DNA of 64,000 nt from Acidimicrobiales bacterium (lineage in GTDB: Bacteria; Actinomycetota; Acidimicrobiia; Acidimicrobiales; SZUA-35), in contig JANQPB010000010.1 of NCBI GenBank assembly GCA_028285495.1, positions 56,304 through 120,303 on the forward strand. The letters are read 5' to 3'. Positions 8,501 through 17,449 of this stretch are shown one piece after another (positions within the stretch are counted from its first letter, which is position 1; each line of letters opens with the position of its first letter). The notes below the pieces were generated by a model. It made no database searches. It worked only from the letters and a program-made list of their open reading frames with translations, and was not told the origin of the DNA. The position numbers were made by a program, and so were the translations under genes.

Positions 8501-9704
8501 GGAAGCCGACGAGGGCGAAGCCGAAGGCGGTCAGGAGCGCTGGGGTGTAGCCCGATCGGTCGATCAGCTCGCCGGCCAGTGGCGGGCCGACCAGGCCGCC
8601 GAGGCCGGCTGCGGTGTAGAGGGCGCCGAGCACCCCGCCGAGGCCGACCGGGCCGAAGAGGTCGGCGGCCACGGCCGGGGCCAGGGCGATGAAGCCGCCG
8701 TAGGCCACCCCGAGGACGACGGCGAAGGCCACCAGCGCCGGGTAGCTGGTGCCAGCGGACACCCAGATCAGGAAGCTGAGGGCGACCACCAGGAACGAGC
8801 CCTGGTAGAGCCGGATCGGCGCCACCCGGGAGGCCAGCGCCCCGAGGGCGAGCCGACCGACGACCGAGGCGAGCCCGATCGTGCCGACCAGCAGTGCGGC
8901 CGAGCCGTCGATCCCCCGCTCGTCGAGGTAGTCGCCGAGGAAGACGAAGGGCAGGAACAGCGCCACCACGAGCGACATCGACGACGCGTACAGCAGCGCG
9001 AAGGCCCGCGACCCACGGATCACCCGGGCCAGCGGGAGCACCTCGGCCGGCGAGCCACCGTCGTCTGGCCGGCGAGCCCCGATGGCGGCCAGTCCGAGCA
9101 GCACGGCGGCGCCGGCGGCCATCAACAGGTAGGTGTCGCGCCAGCCCTGGCGCTCGATCAACGCCTCGGCGACCGGCACCACCACGAGGGTGCCGACGCC
9201 GATGCCGGCGACCGACACCCCGAGGGCGGCGGTGCGGCGGCGCTCGAACCAGAGCCCGACGGTCGCCACCATCGGCACGTAGGCGCAGGCGACCCCGATC
9301 CCGACGCCGATGCCGTAGGTGACGTAGCCGACGACCAGGGAGTCGACCTGCGAGGTGGCCAGGAGGCCGACGACGAGACAGACCGCCCCGAACAGCAGCA
9401 CCGGCCGGGGACCGATGCGGTCGGAGATCCGCCCGGTCACCACGCCGAGGCCGAAGTAGAGGAAGGTGGTGATCGAGAAGAAGAGGGCGATGGCGCTGCG
9501 AGGGCTGCCGAACTCGTCGGCCATCGGCACGAAGAACGCCCCGAAGCTGTAGGCCACCCCGAAGACGGTGAACGTCGACAGGAAGGTGGCGGCCACGACG
9601 ATCCAGCCCGTGGTCGAGTCGATCGGGGATCGCTTGGGGGCCGTGTCGACGGGGACGCCGACACCGAGGTCGGCGCTGGTGTCGTCGGTCGCCGGTCGGG
9701 TCAC
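8463..9704 (-). CDS. MFS transporter, oxalate/formate-antiporter or monocarboxylate-like
   Basis: A 413-residue 12-helix MFS protein. The motif GRISDRIGPRPVLLFGAVCLVVG (split by the 20-residue limit: GRISDRIGPRP then VLLFGAV) is the loop 2-3 signature, and FSITTFLYFGLGVVTGRISD places it among the monocarboxylate/OFA-type transporters. Substrate is unknown. The GTG start is preceded by TAACGT at 6 nt spacing, a leaderless pattern. Its last 38 coding bases overlap the 3' end of modC on the other strand. Confidence 0.8.
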   Translation of the reverse strand: MTRPATDDTSADLGVGVPVDTAPKRSPIDSTTGWIVVAATFLSTFTVFGVAYSFGAFFVPMADEFGSPRSAIALFFSITTFLYFGLGVVTGRISDRIGPRPVLLFGAVCLVVGLLATSQVDSLVVGYVTYGIGVGIGVACAYVPMVATVGLWFERRRTAALGVSVAGIGVGTLVVVPVAEALIERQGWRDTYLLMAAGAAVLLGLAAIGARRPDDGGSPAEVLPLARVIRGSRAFALLYASSMSLVVALFLPFVFLGDYLDERGIDGSAALLVGTIGLASVVGRLALGALASRVAPIRLYQGSFLVVALSFLIWVSAGTSYPALVAFAVVLGVAYGGFIALAPAVAADLFGPVGLGGVLGALYTAAGLGGLVGPPLAGELIDRSGYTPALLTAFGFALVGFLILLPLRPDPRP

Positions 9705-9744
9705 CGGGCCACGTTACGTCCGGTGCAGGGAGCGGGGAAATCGG

Positions 9745-10626
9745 CTACCGGCCGACGAAGTACCACGCCGCCACCACCCCGTTCGGATCGATGACCAGCA
9801 CGGTGTCACCCCGGTTCGACCACACCGGCGTCGACGAGTCGAGGAACAGCTCGTCTGCGGTCGATCGGCCTGCGCCCATGCGCACGGTGAGCCGCCCTCC
9901 CGGCTCGATCACCCCCTGCAGGTCGAAGCGGTGGCTGGCCGAGTCGTCGCGGATGTCCCAGCCGGTGAGGTCGATGGCATCGGGGCCGGTGTTGACCAGC
10001 TCGACCACCTCGCCGTTCAGATCCTCCTCGTCGCGTCCGGGCGGGTCGGGCTCGACCCGGTCGATCACCAGGCCATCGGCCGCGGCGTCACCGCACCCGT
10101 CGCCCCACAGTCCTCGGCCGGCGTCGGCGGCGGCCCACATGACCGCCCGGCCGTCACGGTCGTCGCCGGTGGCCAGACCCCGACCGTCGGCGACCAGCTG
10201 CTGGACCGCCGAGCGTCCGTCGACGGCGAGGTCGACGAGCCGCCGGCCGAACCGGTCGGTCTCGTCGCCGACCGCCTCGACCTGCCCGGCGTCCGCCAGC
10301 AGCTCGGCGAGCGCCGATTCGGCCGCCCTGCCGTTGCAGCTCAGCGGCCCGCCATCGCCCTCGAACCGCTCGGGGGCGTTGTAGCCGAGCAGCCGGATCT
10401 CGACCTCCTCGCCGTCGATGAGGAACCAGCCGGAGTCGCCGTCGCTGAGTCGGACCACCTCGGCGGCGGGTCCCGCCCCCGGATCGGCGATCGTGGCATC
10501 GTCGGCGGTGGCGCCGCGCTCGCCCGGCGGCGACGACGGACCGGCGTTGCCCTCGCCCTCGATGGTCAGCGTGCAGCCGCCGAGCACCACCGCAGCGGCG
10601 ACGAGCAGCGTCAGTCGGCGATCCAC
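9745..10626 (-). CDS. Lipoprotein with thermonuclease (SNase) and lamin-tail domains
   Basis: The 293-residue protein starts with a lipoprotein signal (VVLGGCT, Cys18) and a Ser/Pro/Gly linker. An SNase-like OB-fold follows at about residues 60-185: DGDSGWFLIDGEEVEIRLLG with YNAPE is the catalytic-site strand, and FGRRLVDLAV the second conserved block. A lamin-tail (LTD) domain occupies about 195-293 (VVELVNTGPDAIDLTGWDI, then RTVR-like strands). It probably degrades extracellular nucleic acid at the cell surface. The GTG start overlaps the 3' end of the upstream same-strand membrane protein gene by 16 nt. Catalytic residues were judged by motif only, so activity is not certain. Confidence 0.75.
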   Translation of the reverse strand: MDRRLTLLVAAAVVLGGCTLTIEGEGNAGPSSPPGERGATADDATIADPGAGPAAEVVRLSDGDSGWFLIDGEEVEIRLLGYNAPERFEGDGGPLSCNGRAAESALAELLADAGQVEAVGDETDRFGRRLVDLAVDGRSAVQQLVADGRGLATGDDRDGRAVMWAAADAGRGLWGDGCGDAAADGLVIDRVEPDPPGRDEEDLNGEVVELVNTGPDAIDLTGWDIRDDSASHRFDLQGVIEPGGRLTVRMGAGRSTADELFLDSSTPVWSNRGDTVLVIDPNGVVAAWYFVGR

Positions 10627-11051
10627 TGACCGATCCCGCCGGGGTCGAGCCACAGCACGCCGACGAGGATGACGATCGAGACCAGCGAGGTCAGCAGCGG
10701 CCCGACCGGCACCCGGCGGTGGCCGGCGGCGAACGCACCGGCGGTGGCGAGTGGCACCACGACGGCCGCCACGAACGAGGCGACGATCAGCAGCACCGTG
10801 ATCGTGTTGTGGAGGCCGAGGGTCTTCGGATCGGGCGTGTTCCGGGTTGGCCAGATCCCGTCGGCCACGCGGACCCGGAGCGCCATGGACGCCAGGAGCA
10901 GCACCGCCGCCGCTGGCACGGCGGCGAGCGCCCACAGCAGGCGATCGACGACGGCCGGCCGGCCGCCGAGCGGCCCGGATCTCGTCGGCCCCGCCGCTGC
11001 CCCCGCTCCGCCAGACCGGCGCGACGCCGGCGCCCCGACCTCGGCTCCCAT
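10611..11051 (-). CDS. Small membrane protein of unknown function
   Basis: The 146-residue protein has about three hydrophobic segments (LLWALAAVPAAAVLLLASMA; NTITVLLIVASFVAAVVVPL; PLLTSLVSIVILVGVLWL) after a ~35-residue Gly/Ala/Arg-rich cytoplasmic N-terminus. I do not recognise the family. The ATG is supported by a TAGCCT hexamer 7 nt upstream (leaderless type). The 3' end overlaps the start of the nuclease/LTD lipoprotein gene by 16 nt, so the two are probably co-transcribed; a role in anchoring or export of that lipoprotein is speculation. Confidence 0.65.
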   Translation of the reverse strand: MGAEVGAPASRRSGGAGAAAGPTRSGPLGGRPAVVDRLLWALAAVPAAAVLLLASMALRVRVADGIWPTRNTPDPKTLGLHNTITVLLIVASFVAAVVVPLATAGAFAAGHRRVPVGPLLTSLVSIVILVGVLWLDPGGIGQWIAD

Positions 11052-11074
11052 GGACGCCAGGCTACCGGCGGGCG

Positions 11075-12397
11075 CTACAGGAGATGGGCCGCCTCGGTCG
11101 GGCCCGGGTGATGCTCGGCGTCGACGGCGGCCAGACCGATGGCCGGCTCGACCAGGTCGAAGGATCCTCGCCCCGGCAGCATCGGTGGCGCGTCGACGAT
11201 CGGCGGGTGTCCCGGCCGACCGAGCTCGGGCAGGCGGGGGACGACCGGACGGCCACGCCGCCGGCGCCGCTCGGACACCAGCGACCGCATGCCCTCGAGC
11301 TCGCCGAAGCACAGCAGCCGGTCGTCCGGTTCGAGGATCCGCTCGTCCCGCGGGTTGGGGATCACCGTGGTGCCCTGGTGCAGGGTGAGCACCGAGATGT
11401 CGCGCTGGCGCAGCCCTTCACCGATGCTCGTGCCGACCAGGTCGGCGCACTCCCCCACCACGAGCTCGACGACGCCCCACCCGGTCGACACCGCCAGGCG
11501 CTGGCGGATGTCGAGCTCGGGGAAGGCGGTCTGGCGGGCGATGTAGTCGACGATGGCGCCGGCGATGTCGAGCCCGGTGGCGTCCTCGATGCCCTCGAGG
11601 CCTGGCGACGAGTTGACCTCCATCACCAGTGGCCCCTCGTCGCCCTCGAGCAGATCGACCCCGGCCACCCGGAGGCCCATGATCTGGGCCGCCCGGACCG
11701 CCAGATCCTTGGCCGCATCGTCGAGCTCGACGATCTCGGTGCGGCCGCCCCGGTGGACGTTGGAGCGGAACTCGTCGTCGCGGCCGATGCGGCGCATGGC
11801 CGCGACCACCTGGTCGCCGATGACGAGCGCCCGGATGTCACGGCCGCGGCTCTCGGCCACGAACCGCTGGATCAGGACGTTCTGCCTCGTCCACTGCAGG
11901 GTCTCGATCACGGTCTCGGCCACCCGGACGTCGGGGGCCAGGATCACCCCGATCCCCTGGGTCCCCTCCAGCAGCTTGATGATGACCGGGGCGCCACCGA
12001 CCCGCTCGATGGCGGGGACCACGTCGGCCCGGTCGCGGACGAAGGTGGTGGCCGGCATGCCGATGCCGTGGCGGGCCAGGATCTGGTAGGCCCGGAGCTT
12101 GTCGCGGGAGTTGGCGATGCCGTTGGCCGTGACCGGCGTGTACACGTCCATCTGCTCGAACTGGCGGACGACGGCCATGCCGTAGAACGTGATCGAGGCC
12201 CCGATGCGGGGCAGGACGGCGTCGATGCCGGACAGGGGCGCCCCCCGGTAGAGCATCGACGGCACGTCGTCGGACAGGTCGATGGCCAGCCGGAGGGTGT
12301 CGAGCAGCTCGACGTCGTGGCCGGCGGCGATACCGGCGTCGAGGAGGCGCTGGGTGCTGTAGGAGGTCGGTTCTCGGGAGAGGAGTGCGAGTCGCAT
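11075..12397 (-). CDS. rimK: RimK-like ATP-grasp ligase with C-terminal RCK_C (TrkA-C) domain
   Basis: The 440-residue protein has a RimK-type N-terminal domain (MRLALLSREPTSYSTQRL), an ATP-grasp core (KLLEGTQGIGVILA, RDIRALVIGDQVVAAMRR) and the metal/ATP site VMEVNSSPGLEGIE near residue 290. RimK adds glutamate residues to the C-terminus of ribosomal protein S6. E. coli RimK is about 300 residues; the extra ~130 here contain an RCK_C-like fold (WGVVELVVGECADLVGTSI … EPDDRLLCFGELEGM), a domain known from K+ channel regulators that often binds nucleotides. The rimB-like gene lies 53 nt upstream on the same strand. The ATG follows GAGCCAG and fits the first beta strand; longer starts would run into upstream genes. 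Confidence 0.82.
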   Translation of the reverse strand: MRLALLSREPTSYSTQRLLDAGIAAGHDVELLDTLRLAIDLSDDVPSMLYRGAPLSGIDAVLPRIGASITFYGMAVVRQFEQMDVYTPVTANGIANSRDKLRAYQILARHGIGMPATTFVRDRADVVPAIERVGGAPVIIKLLEGTQGIGVILAPDVRVAETVIETLQWTRQNVLIQRFVAESRGRDIRALVIGDQVVAAMRRIGRDDEFRSNVHRGGRTEIVELDDAAKDLAVRAAQIMGLRVAGVDLLEGDEGPLVMEVNSSPGLEGIEDATGLDIAGAIVDYIARQTAFPELDIRQRLAVSTGWGVVELVVGECADLVGTSIGEGLRQRDISVLTLHQGTTVIPNPRDERILEPDDRLLCFGELEGMRSLVSERRRRRGRPVVPRLPELGRPGHPPIVDAPPMLPGRGSFDLVEPAIGLAAVDAEHHPGPTEAAHLL

Positions 12398-12450
12398 GAC
12401 TGGCTCCTGGGGTCTCGTGGTGCGCCCGGGATCACCGGGAGGTGCGGCCG

Positions 12451-12942
12451 TCAGTGGATGGTGCGGAGGAAGTCTCGACCGGGGTCGACCCAGTACCGAT
12501 CCTCCAGCACCCGCCGTCCGAGCAGCATCCGGAAACCCATCCGCTTGCGGCAGGTCAGGGTCACGTCGATCTCGAACCGATCGCTGCCGATCTCGACCTC
12601 GGTCCGGATCACCGGGCGGGTCTCCTCGGCCCCGTTCGACGACCGCACCAGGCGGAAGTCGACCACCGGGGCGGTGACCGGTGTCGGCCCCGGATCGGCG
12701 TACGGGCTGCGCCCCGCCGGCACGGCGACCCACGCCGAGGCGTGCGCCGGATCGGGGTGGAACTCGAAGCGGGCAACCGGACCGTCGCCGGACTCGACGA
12801 CGGTCAGGTCGGACGCGTGGAGCGACGAGGTCATGGCTCCCGTGTCGACCTTGGCGGTGATCGGGTGGTCGGACAGGAACGGGAGGACGACCCGCTCCCG
12901 CCAACCGATCATCTCGGCGCGTGCTGAGGACGAAGGCTGCAT
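12451..12942 (-). CDS. rimB: RimB-like retropepsin-fold protease (PF05618 family)
   Basis: The 163-residue protein carries the aspartyl-protease-like motif KVDTGAMTSSLHA (Asp33) and the closing RMLLGRRVLEDRYWVDPGR strand typical of the 'ATP-dependent zinc protease' family PF05618. In Pseudomonas the family member RimB works with RimK and RimA to tune poly-glutamylation of S6. Here it is immediately upstream of the RimK-like gene, so the same partnership is likely. The start is the ATG nearest the domain; another Met 10 codons later is also possible. No separate rimA is visible. Confidence 0.75.
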   Translation of the reverse strand: MQPSSSARAEMIGWRERVVLPFLSDHPITAKVDTGAMTSSLHASDLTVVESGDGPVARFEFHPDPAHASAWVAVPAGRSPYADPGPTPVTAPVVDFRLVRSSNGAEETRPVIRTEVEIGSDRFEIDVTLTCRKRMGFRMLLGRRVLEDRYWVDPGRDFLRTIH

Positions 12943-13146
12943 CTCTTGGTGGTGTCGCAACTGCGCCGTGGCGCAGCGGCATGGGCGGCGGATGGTGGGA
13001 CGCGGTCTTGCCGGTGCGCCTCTCGGCGCATGGCGTTGGCGTCGAACCACCGGGAGCGGCCGCCGGGCTGGCGGAGCCCCGGTGTGCTGTGGGTGAGGGT
13101 AGCAGCCGGCCGCTCGATCCGGCGGCGACGAGACCGTCGTTCGGTC

Positions 13147-14547
13147 TCAGGACGCCGGCTGGCGGAACCGCTCGGCGGCCAGGCGGTGGCGGGCCAGCAT
13201 GTCCTCCAGGGCCGGGGCCACCGGCCGGCCGTGCTCGACGACGAAGCGCCCGGCGACGAGCGTGTGGGTCGACGCCAGCGGCCCGCACCGGAGCCAGGCC
13301 TCGATCGGGTCGTCGACGGCACCGGCGAGGGCCGGCCCGTCGAGGCGCCACACGGCCAGGTCGGCCGGGGCGCCGACGGCCAGCTGTCCCAGCTCGCCGG
13401 CCCGGCCGAGGCAGGCCGCCCCGTCTCGGGTCGCCATCTCGAGGGCTTTCCTGGCGTCGATGGCGTCGGCCCCCGAGACGAGCTTGGCCTGCAGCATCGC
13501 CAGGCGGGTCTCCTGCCAGAGCGAGGCCGAGTCGGCCGACGACGACCCGTCGCACCCGATCCCGACCGGGGCCCCGGCCGCCCGGAGGGCCACCGTCGGG
13601 GCCAACCCCGACGACAGGATCATGTTCGAGCTCGGGCAGTGGGCCACGCCGACGCCGGCTGCGCCGAGGCGACGGACCTCGTCCGGGTCGGCCCGCACCA
13701 CGTGGGCGGCCCAGGCCCGGTCGGTGAGCCAACCGACGTCGGCGAAGGCGTCGATCGGGCGCCGCCCGAACCGCTCGAGCGAGTAGGCGTCGTCCTCGGC
13801 GTTCTCGGCCAGGTGGGTGTGGAGCCGCACGTCGAGCCGCTCGGCCAGCTCCGCCGTCCGCCGCATCAGGTCGGGGGTGACCGAGAACGGTGAGCACGGG
13901 GCGAGGGCGATCCGCAGCATCGACCCAGGCGACGGATCGTGCCAGCGCTCGACCGCAGCCTGGGAGGCGGCGAGGATGTCGTCCTCGTCCTGCACGGCGG
14001 CGTCCGGCGGCAGGCCGCCATCGGAGGCGCCGAGGCTCATCGACCCGTACGTCGGGTGGAACCGCATCCCCAGTTCGGCGGCCGCGGCGATCTCCGCCGC
14101 CAGCAGATCGCCGGCCCCGGCGGGGTGCACGTAGTGGTGATCGGAGCTGGTCGTGCAGCCGGACAGCGCCAGCTCGACGAGGCCGACCCAGGCGGCCAGG
14201 TAGACCGCCTCCTCGTCGAGGTGGTCGGTCCAGATCGGGTACAGCCGCTCGAGCCAGCCGAACAGCGGAGCCGACGTCATCGGCCGCCAGGCCCGCGTCA
14301 GGTTCTGGTAGAGGTGGTGATGGGTGTTGATCAGCCCCGGGGTGACCAGGCAGCCGTCGATGTCGACCACCCGCCCGGCCTCGGGCGGCGGCTCGGCCGA
14401 CGAGCCGAGCCCGCTGACCCGTCCGGCGGTGACGGCGACCCAACCCCCGGGCAGCTCTCGGCGCTCGTCGTCGACGGTGGCGACCAGCCACGCTCCGGAG
14501 AGGAGGAGGTCGGCCCGTCCGCCTGCCTGGGTCGGCTCGGACACCAC
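13147..14547 (-). CDS. Amidohydrolase, 8-oxoguanine deaminase-like
   Basis: The 466-residue amidohydrolase of the ATZ/TRZ (cytosine deaminase-like) group has metal ligands in LINTHHHLYQ, a second His pair in HTHLAENAED, the HVV histidine and Asp in GIGCDGSSSADSASL. The segments NLTRAWRPMTSAPLFGWLER, LYPIW and GCDGSSS closely follow 8-oxoguanine deaminases, which convert 8-oxoguanine to urate and ammonia. Atrazine chlorohydrolase-like enzymes share the scaffold, so the exact substrate is inference. It lies 8 nt downstream of a nucleoside-type ABC ATPase gene on the same strand, supporting a purine role. Start is a GTG-GTG pair; TAGCGT 5-8 nt upstream could also give a separate leaderless promoter. 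Confidence 0.82.
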   Translation of the reverse strand: MVSEPTQAGGRADLLLSGAWLVATVDDERRELPGGWVAVTAGRVSGLGSSAEPPPEAGRVVDIDGCLVTPGLINTHHHLYQNLTRAWRPMTSAPLFGWLERLYPIWTDHLDEEAVYLAAWVGLVELALSGCTTSSDHHYVHPAGAGDLLAAEIAAAAELGMRFHPTYGSMSLGASDGGLPPDAAVQDEDDILAASQAAVERWHDPSPGSMLRIALAPCSPFSVTPDLMRRTAELAERLDVRLHTHLAENAEDDAYSLERFGRRPIDAFADVGWLTDRAWAAHVVRADPDEVRRLGAAGVGVAHCPSSNMILSSGLAPTVALRAAGAPVGIGCDGSSSADSASLWQETRLAMLQAKLVSGADAIDARKALEMATRDGAACLGRAGELGQLAVGAPADLAVWRLDGPALAGAVDDPIEAWLRCGPLASTHTLVAGRFVVEHGRPVAPALEDMLARHRLAAERFRQPAS

Positions 14548-14555
14548 TTCCGACG

Positions 14556-16133
14556 CTACTCGGCGTCGGAGGCCGCGCCGGCCATGGCCAGGCCCAGGCC
14601 CTCCCTGGTGGCGTCGGCCCGGTCGACGACCGTCACGATCCGACCCTCGTACATGACGGCGATGCGGTCGGCGAGGGCCAGGACCTCGTCGAGGTCCTCG
14701 GAGATGACCAGCACGGCCACCCCCCGGCCGCGGAGGTCGATCAGCTGGCTGTGGATGTACTCGGCGGCCCCGATGTCGACCCCGCGAGTCGGCTGGGCCG
14801 CCAGCAGCACCGTCGGGTCGGAGTCGAGCTCGCGGGCCATGATCAGCTTCTGGATGTTGCCGCCCGACAGCGAGCTGGTCGGGGTGTCGAGCGTCGGCGT
14901 CTTGACCGCGAACGCATCGACGAGGCGCTGGCAGTGTTGGCGGATCCGCTCGTTGTCGAACAGGCCGCCCCGGAGGAACGACCGGTTGCGGTGGTTGACC
15001 AGCAGCAGGTTCTCGCGGACCTCGAACTCGCCGATGGCCCCGTCCCGCATCCGCTCCTCGGGCACGTACGACAGACCGGCGGACCGGGTGGTGGCCGGGT
15101 TGGCGGCGGTGATGTCGGTCCCGTCGAGCTCGACGGTCGAGCCGGCCTCGGCCGGGCGCAGCCCGGCGACGGTCTCGGCCAGCTCCCGCTGCCCGTTGCC
15201 GGAGACGCCGGCGACCCCGAGGATCTCACCCCCGGCCACGTCGAGGTCGACCCCGTTCACCGCCAGCGTGCCCCGGTCGCCGATCACGCTGACGTTGCGG
15301 AGCACCAGCCGGGCTGCGCCGGTGTCGACCGGCGGCTTGTCGGGGGCCAGGTTGACCTCGCGGCCGACCATCATCTCGGCCAGCTGCTGGCGGCTGGTCT
15401 CGGCCGGCACGGTCGAGCCGGTGACCCGACCGTTGCGGAGCACGGTGATCCGGTCGGAGAGGTCCATCACCTCCCGCAGCTTGTGGGAGATGAAGACGAG
15501 GCCCCGGCCGGCCTCGGTCATCTGGCGGAGGACGACGAACAGGTCGTCGACCTCCTGGGGCGTCAGCACCGCCGTCGGCTCGTCGAGCACGAGCACCTCG
15601 GCGTCGCGATACAGAGCCTTGATGATCTCGACCCGTTGCCGCTCGCCGACCGACAGCTTCCAGACCTCGACCGACGGGTCGACGCTGAGCCCGTAGCGGT
15701 CGGCGATCTCGCCCATCCTGGCCGAGACCGCGTCGAGATCGGTCAGGGGACCCCGCGACGAGGTCAGCCCCAAGGCGACGTTCTCGGCCACGGTGAGGGT
15801 CGGCACCAGCATGAAGTGCTGGTGGACCATGCCGATCCGCTGCTCGATGGCGTCGGTCGGCGAGGCGATCTCGACCGGCTCACCCCGGAGCCGGATCTCG
15901 CCCTCGTCCGGCCGGTAGAGCCCGAAGAGGACCTTCATCAGGGTGCTCTTGCCGGCGCCGTTCTCCCCGAGCAGTGTGTGGACCTCGCCGGCATGGAGGT
16001 CGAAGCTGACGTCCTCGTTGGCGACGACCCCGGGGAACCGCTTGGTGATGTTGCGCATCTCGAGGAGGGGAACCGGCTGGTCCCCCTCCTCGAGCCGATC
16101 GTCGGCCTCGGGTGGGTTCGCTCGATCGGTCAT
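14556..16133 (-). CDS. Nucleoside-type (BMP) ABC transporter ATP-binding protein
   Basis: The 525-residue protein has two tandem ABC domains, as in YufO/NupO and sugar RbsA-like ATPases. Domain 1 has Walker A LLGENGAGKST, KLSVGERQRVEI in place of a canonical LSGGQ, and VLDEPTAVLT. Domain 2 has a degenerate Walker A (GVAGVSGNGQREL) and LSGGNIQKLIMAREL. This asymmetric pattern is normal for the family. The ATG follows GGAGAAGGTGG. The gene sits 25 nt after the BMP substrate-binding gene and 8 nt before the deaminase, within one operon. Probable substrates are purine nucleosides, bases or oxidised purines. Confidence 0.9.
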   Translation of the reverse strand: MTDRANPPEADDRLEEGDQPVPLLEMRNITKRFPGVVANEDVSFDLHAGEVHTLLGENGAGKSTLMKVLFGLYRPDEGEIRLRGEPVEIASPTDAIEQRIGMVHQHFMLVPTLTVAENVALGLTSSRGPLTDLDAVSARMGEIADRYGLSVDPSVEVWKLSVGERQRVEIIKALYRDAEVLVLDEPTAVLTPQEVDDLFVVLRQMTEAGRGLVFISHKLREVMDLSDRITVLRNGRVTGSTVPAETSRQQLAEMMVGREVNLAPDKPPVDTGAARLVLRNVSVIGDRGTLAVNGVDLDVAGGEILGVAGVSGNGQRELAETVAGLRPAEAGSTVELDGTDITAANPATTRSAGLSYVPEERMRDGAIGEFEVRENLLLVNHRNRSFLRGGLFDNERIRQHCQRLVDAFAVKTPTLDTPTSSLSGGNIQKLIMARELDSDPTVLLAAQPTRGVDIGAAEYIHSQLIDLRGRGVAVLVISEDLDEVLALADRIAVMYEGRIVTVVDRADATREGLGLAMAGAASDAE

Positions 16134-16158
16134 GCGCTCAGATCCACCTTCTCCGGCT

Positions 16159-17379
16159 CTACACGCCGGTATCGATGTCGCCGGCGATGATGCCGTCGAC
16201 GGTGGCCTGGGCCCCGGCGACGAGGTCGGCGGCGCCGTCACGGCAGTCGTTGAACTCGATGACGAGGCCGTTGTTCTCGAGCGTCAGCTCGTAGACCTCA
16301 CCGCCGAGGGTCCCGCCCTCGATCTGAGCGAAGATGTCGGCCAGCACGACCTCCCAGTGGTAGACCTGCGAGGCGACGACGAGGTCCTCGGCCAGCGTGG
16401 TCTGGTTCGACTGGGTGCCGAACCACGGGATGCCCTCGGCCGAGGCGACGTTGATGGCGCCGACCACGTGCTGGGCGGTGCCGGTCAGGACGTCGGCCCC
16501 GACGCTGACGTGGGCCTCGGCGGCCTCGGTGGCCAGCTGCACGTCACCGAACGAGCCGGTGTAGGTGATGTTGGTGTCGGCGCCCTCGGCGGCGGCGCCG
16601 GCGGCGAAGCCCTCGACGTACAGGGCGGCGTCGCCGGCCTCGACCGGACCGACCATACCGATGGTGCCGGACTCGGTCAGGGCGGCGGCGATGGTGCCGA
16701 GCACGTAGCCCCCCTGATCGGCGGCCGGGGTGTAGGCGAAGACGTTCTCGATGCCCTGGGTGTCGCTCGACGTGCCCCAGACGAAGCTGGTCTCGGGGAA
16801 GTCGGGGGCGATCTCGGCCAGCGAGCCGCCGTACTGGGTGCCGTGGGCGATCACGACGTCGATGCCGTCCTCGGCGTAGCCGCGGATGGCGGCGGCCGCC
16901 TCCTCGACCACGAAGGTGCCGTCGGTGACCTGGGGCTCGATGCCGAGGGCGGTGAGCGAGTCGACCATCGACTGGGTGAAGGCCAGGTCGCCGCTGGCCG
17001 ACGGAGCGACCAGGGCGACGGTCAGCTCGGTGCTCGGCGAGCTGGGCGTGGCGAACGACGAGCCGTCGCCGCAGGCGACGACGACGACGTTGGCGGAGTC
17101 GGACGCAGGCGCGGCATCCTCCTCCTCTTCCATCGCGTCGTCCTCGTCCTCCATGGCGTCGTCGTCCTCGTCCATGGCGTCGGAGTCCTCCTCCTCTTCC
17201 ATGGCGTCGTCGGCGTCGTCGGCGGTGTCATCGGCGGCCTCGGTGGCCGTGTCGGTGGCGTCGTCGACGGCGTCATCGTCGTCGTCGCTTCCGCAGGCGG
17301 CGGCGACGAAGGTCAGGGCCATCAGTGCGGCCAGCAGTTGCAGCCACCGCCGGCGGCGGCTCGGGTTTGGGGTTCGCAT
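16159..17379 (-). CDS. BMP family ABC transporter substrate-binding lipoprotein
   Basis: A 406-residue lipoprotein with lipobox FVAAAC (Cys29). It is followed by an extraordinary ~65-residue Asp/Glu/Ala tether, then the BMP/PnrA-like domain (VALVAPSASGDLAFTQSMVD, IDVVIAHGTQYG, YVEGFAAGA, AQHVVGAINVAS). BMP proteins bind purine nucleosides or related compounds for import. A GGAGAG ribosome-binding site precedes the ATG. The gene is third in the permease-permease-binding protein-ATPase-deaminase order. The acidic tether probably holds the binding domain away from the membrane; its codons are mixed rather than an exact repeat. Confidence 0.9.
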   Translation of the reverse strand: MRTPNPSRRRRWLQLLAALMALTFVAAACGSDDDDDAVDDATDTATEAADDTADDADDAMEEEEDSDAMDEDDDAMEDEDDAMEEEEDAAPASDSANVVVVACGDGSSFATPSSPSTELTVALVAPSASGDLAFTQSMVDSLTALGIEPQVTDGTFVVEEAAAAIRGYAEDGIDVVIAHGTQYGGSLAEIAPDFPETSFVWGTSSDTQGIENVFAYTPAADQGGYVLGTIAAALTESGTIGMVGPVEAGDAALYVEGFAAGAAAEGADTNITYTGSFGDVQLATEAAEAHVSVGADVLTGTAQHVVGAINVASAEGIPWFGTQSNQTTLAEDLVVASQVYHWEVVLADIFAQIEGGTLGGEVYELTLENNGLVIEFNDCRDGAADLVAGAQATVDGIIAGDIDTGV

Positions 17380-17449
17380 GACTACTCTCCTCAGGTTGTC
17401 AGTCACGTGGTTTGCTCTGCCGGGGCATCGCCGTTGTCACCAACACGGG

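Noticed and set aside
11075..14491. A 1138-codon open frame on the minus strand covering rimK, rimB and part of the deaminase gene
   Set aside because: Only its last 440 codons are protein-like (RimK). The rest is the shadow of rimB and the amidohydrolase in another frame, lacking family motifs.
17090..17290. The acidic stretch of the BMP lipoprotein as a DNA tandem repeat
   Set aside because: Codons and spacing vary; it is low-complexity protein sequence and not a head-to-tail DNA repeat.
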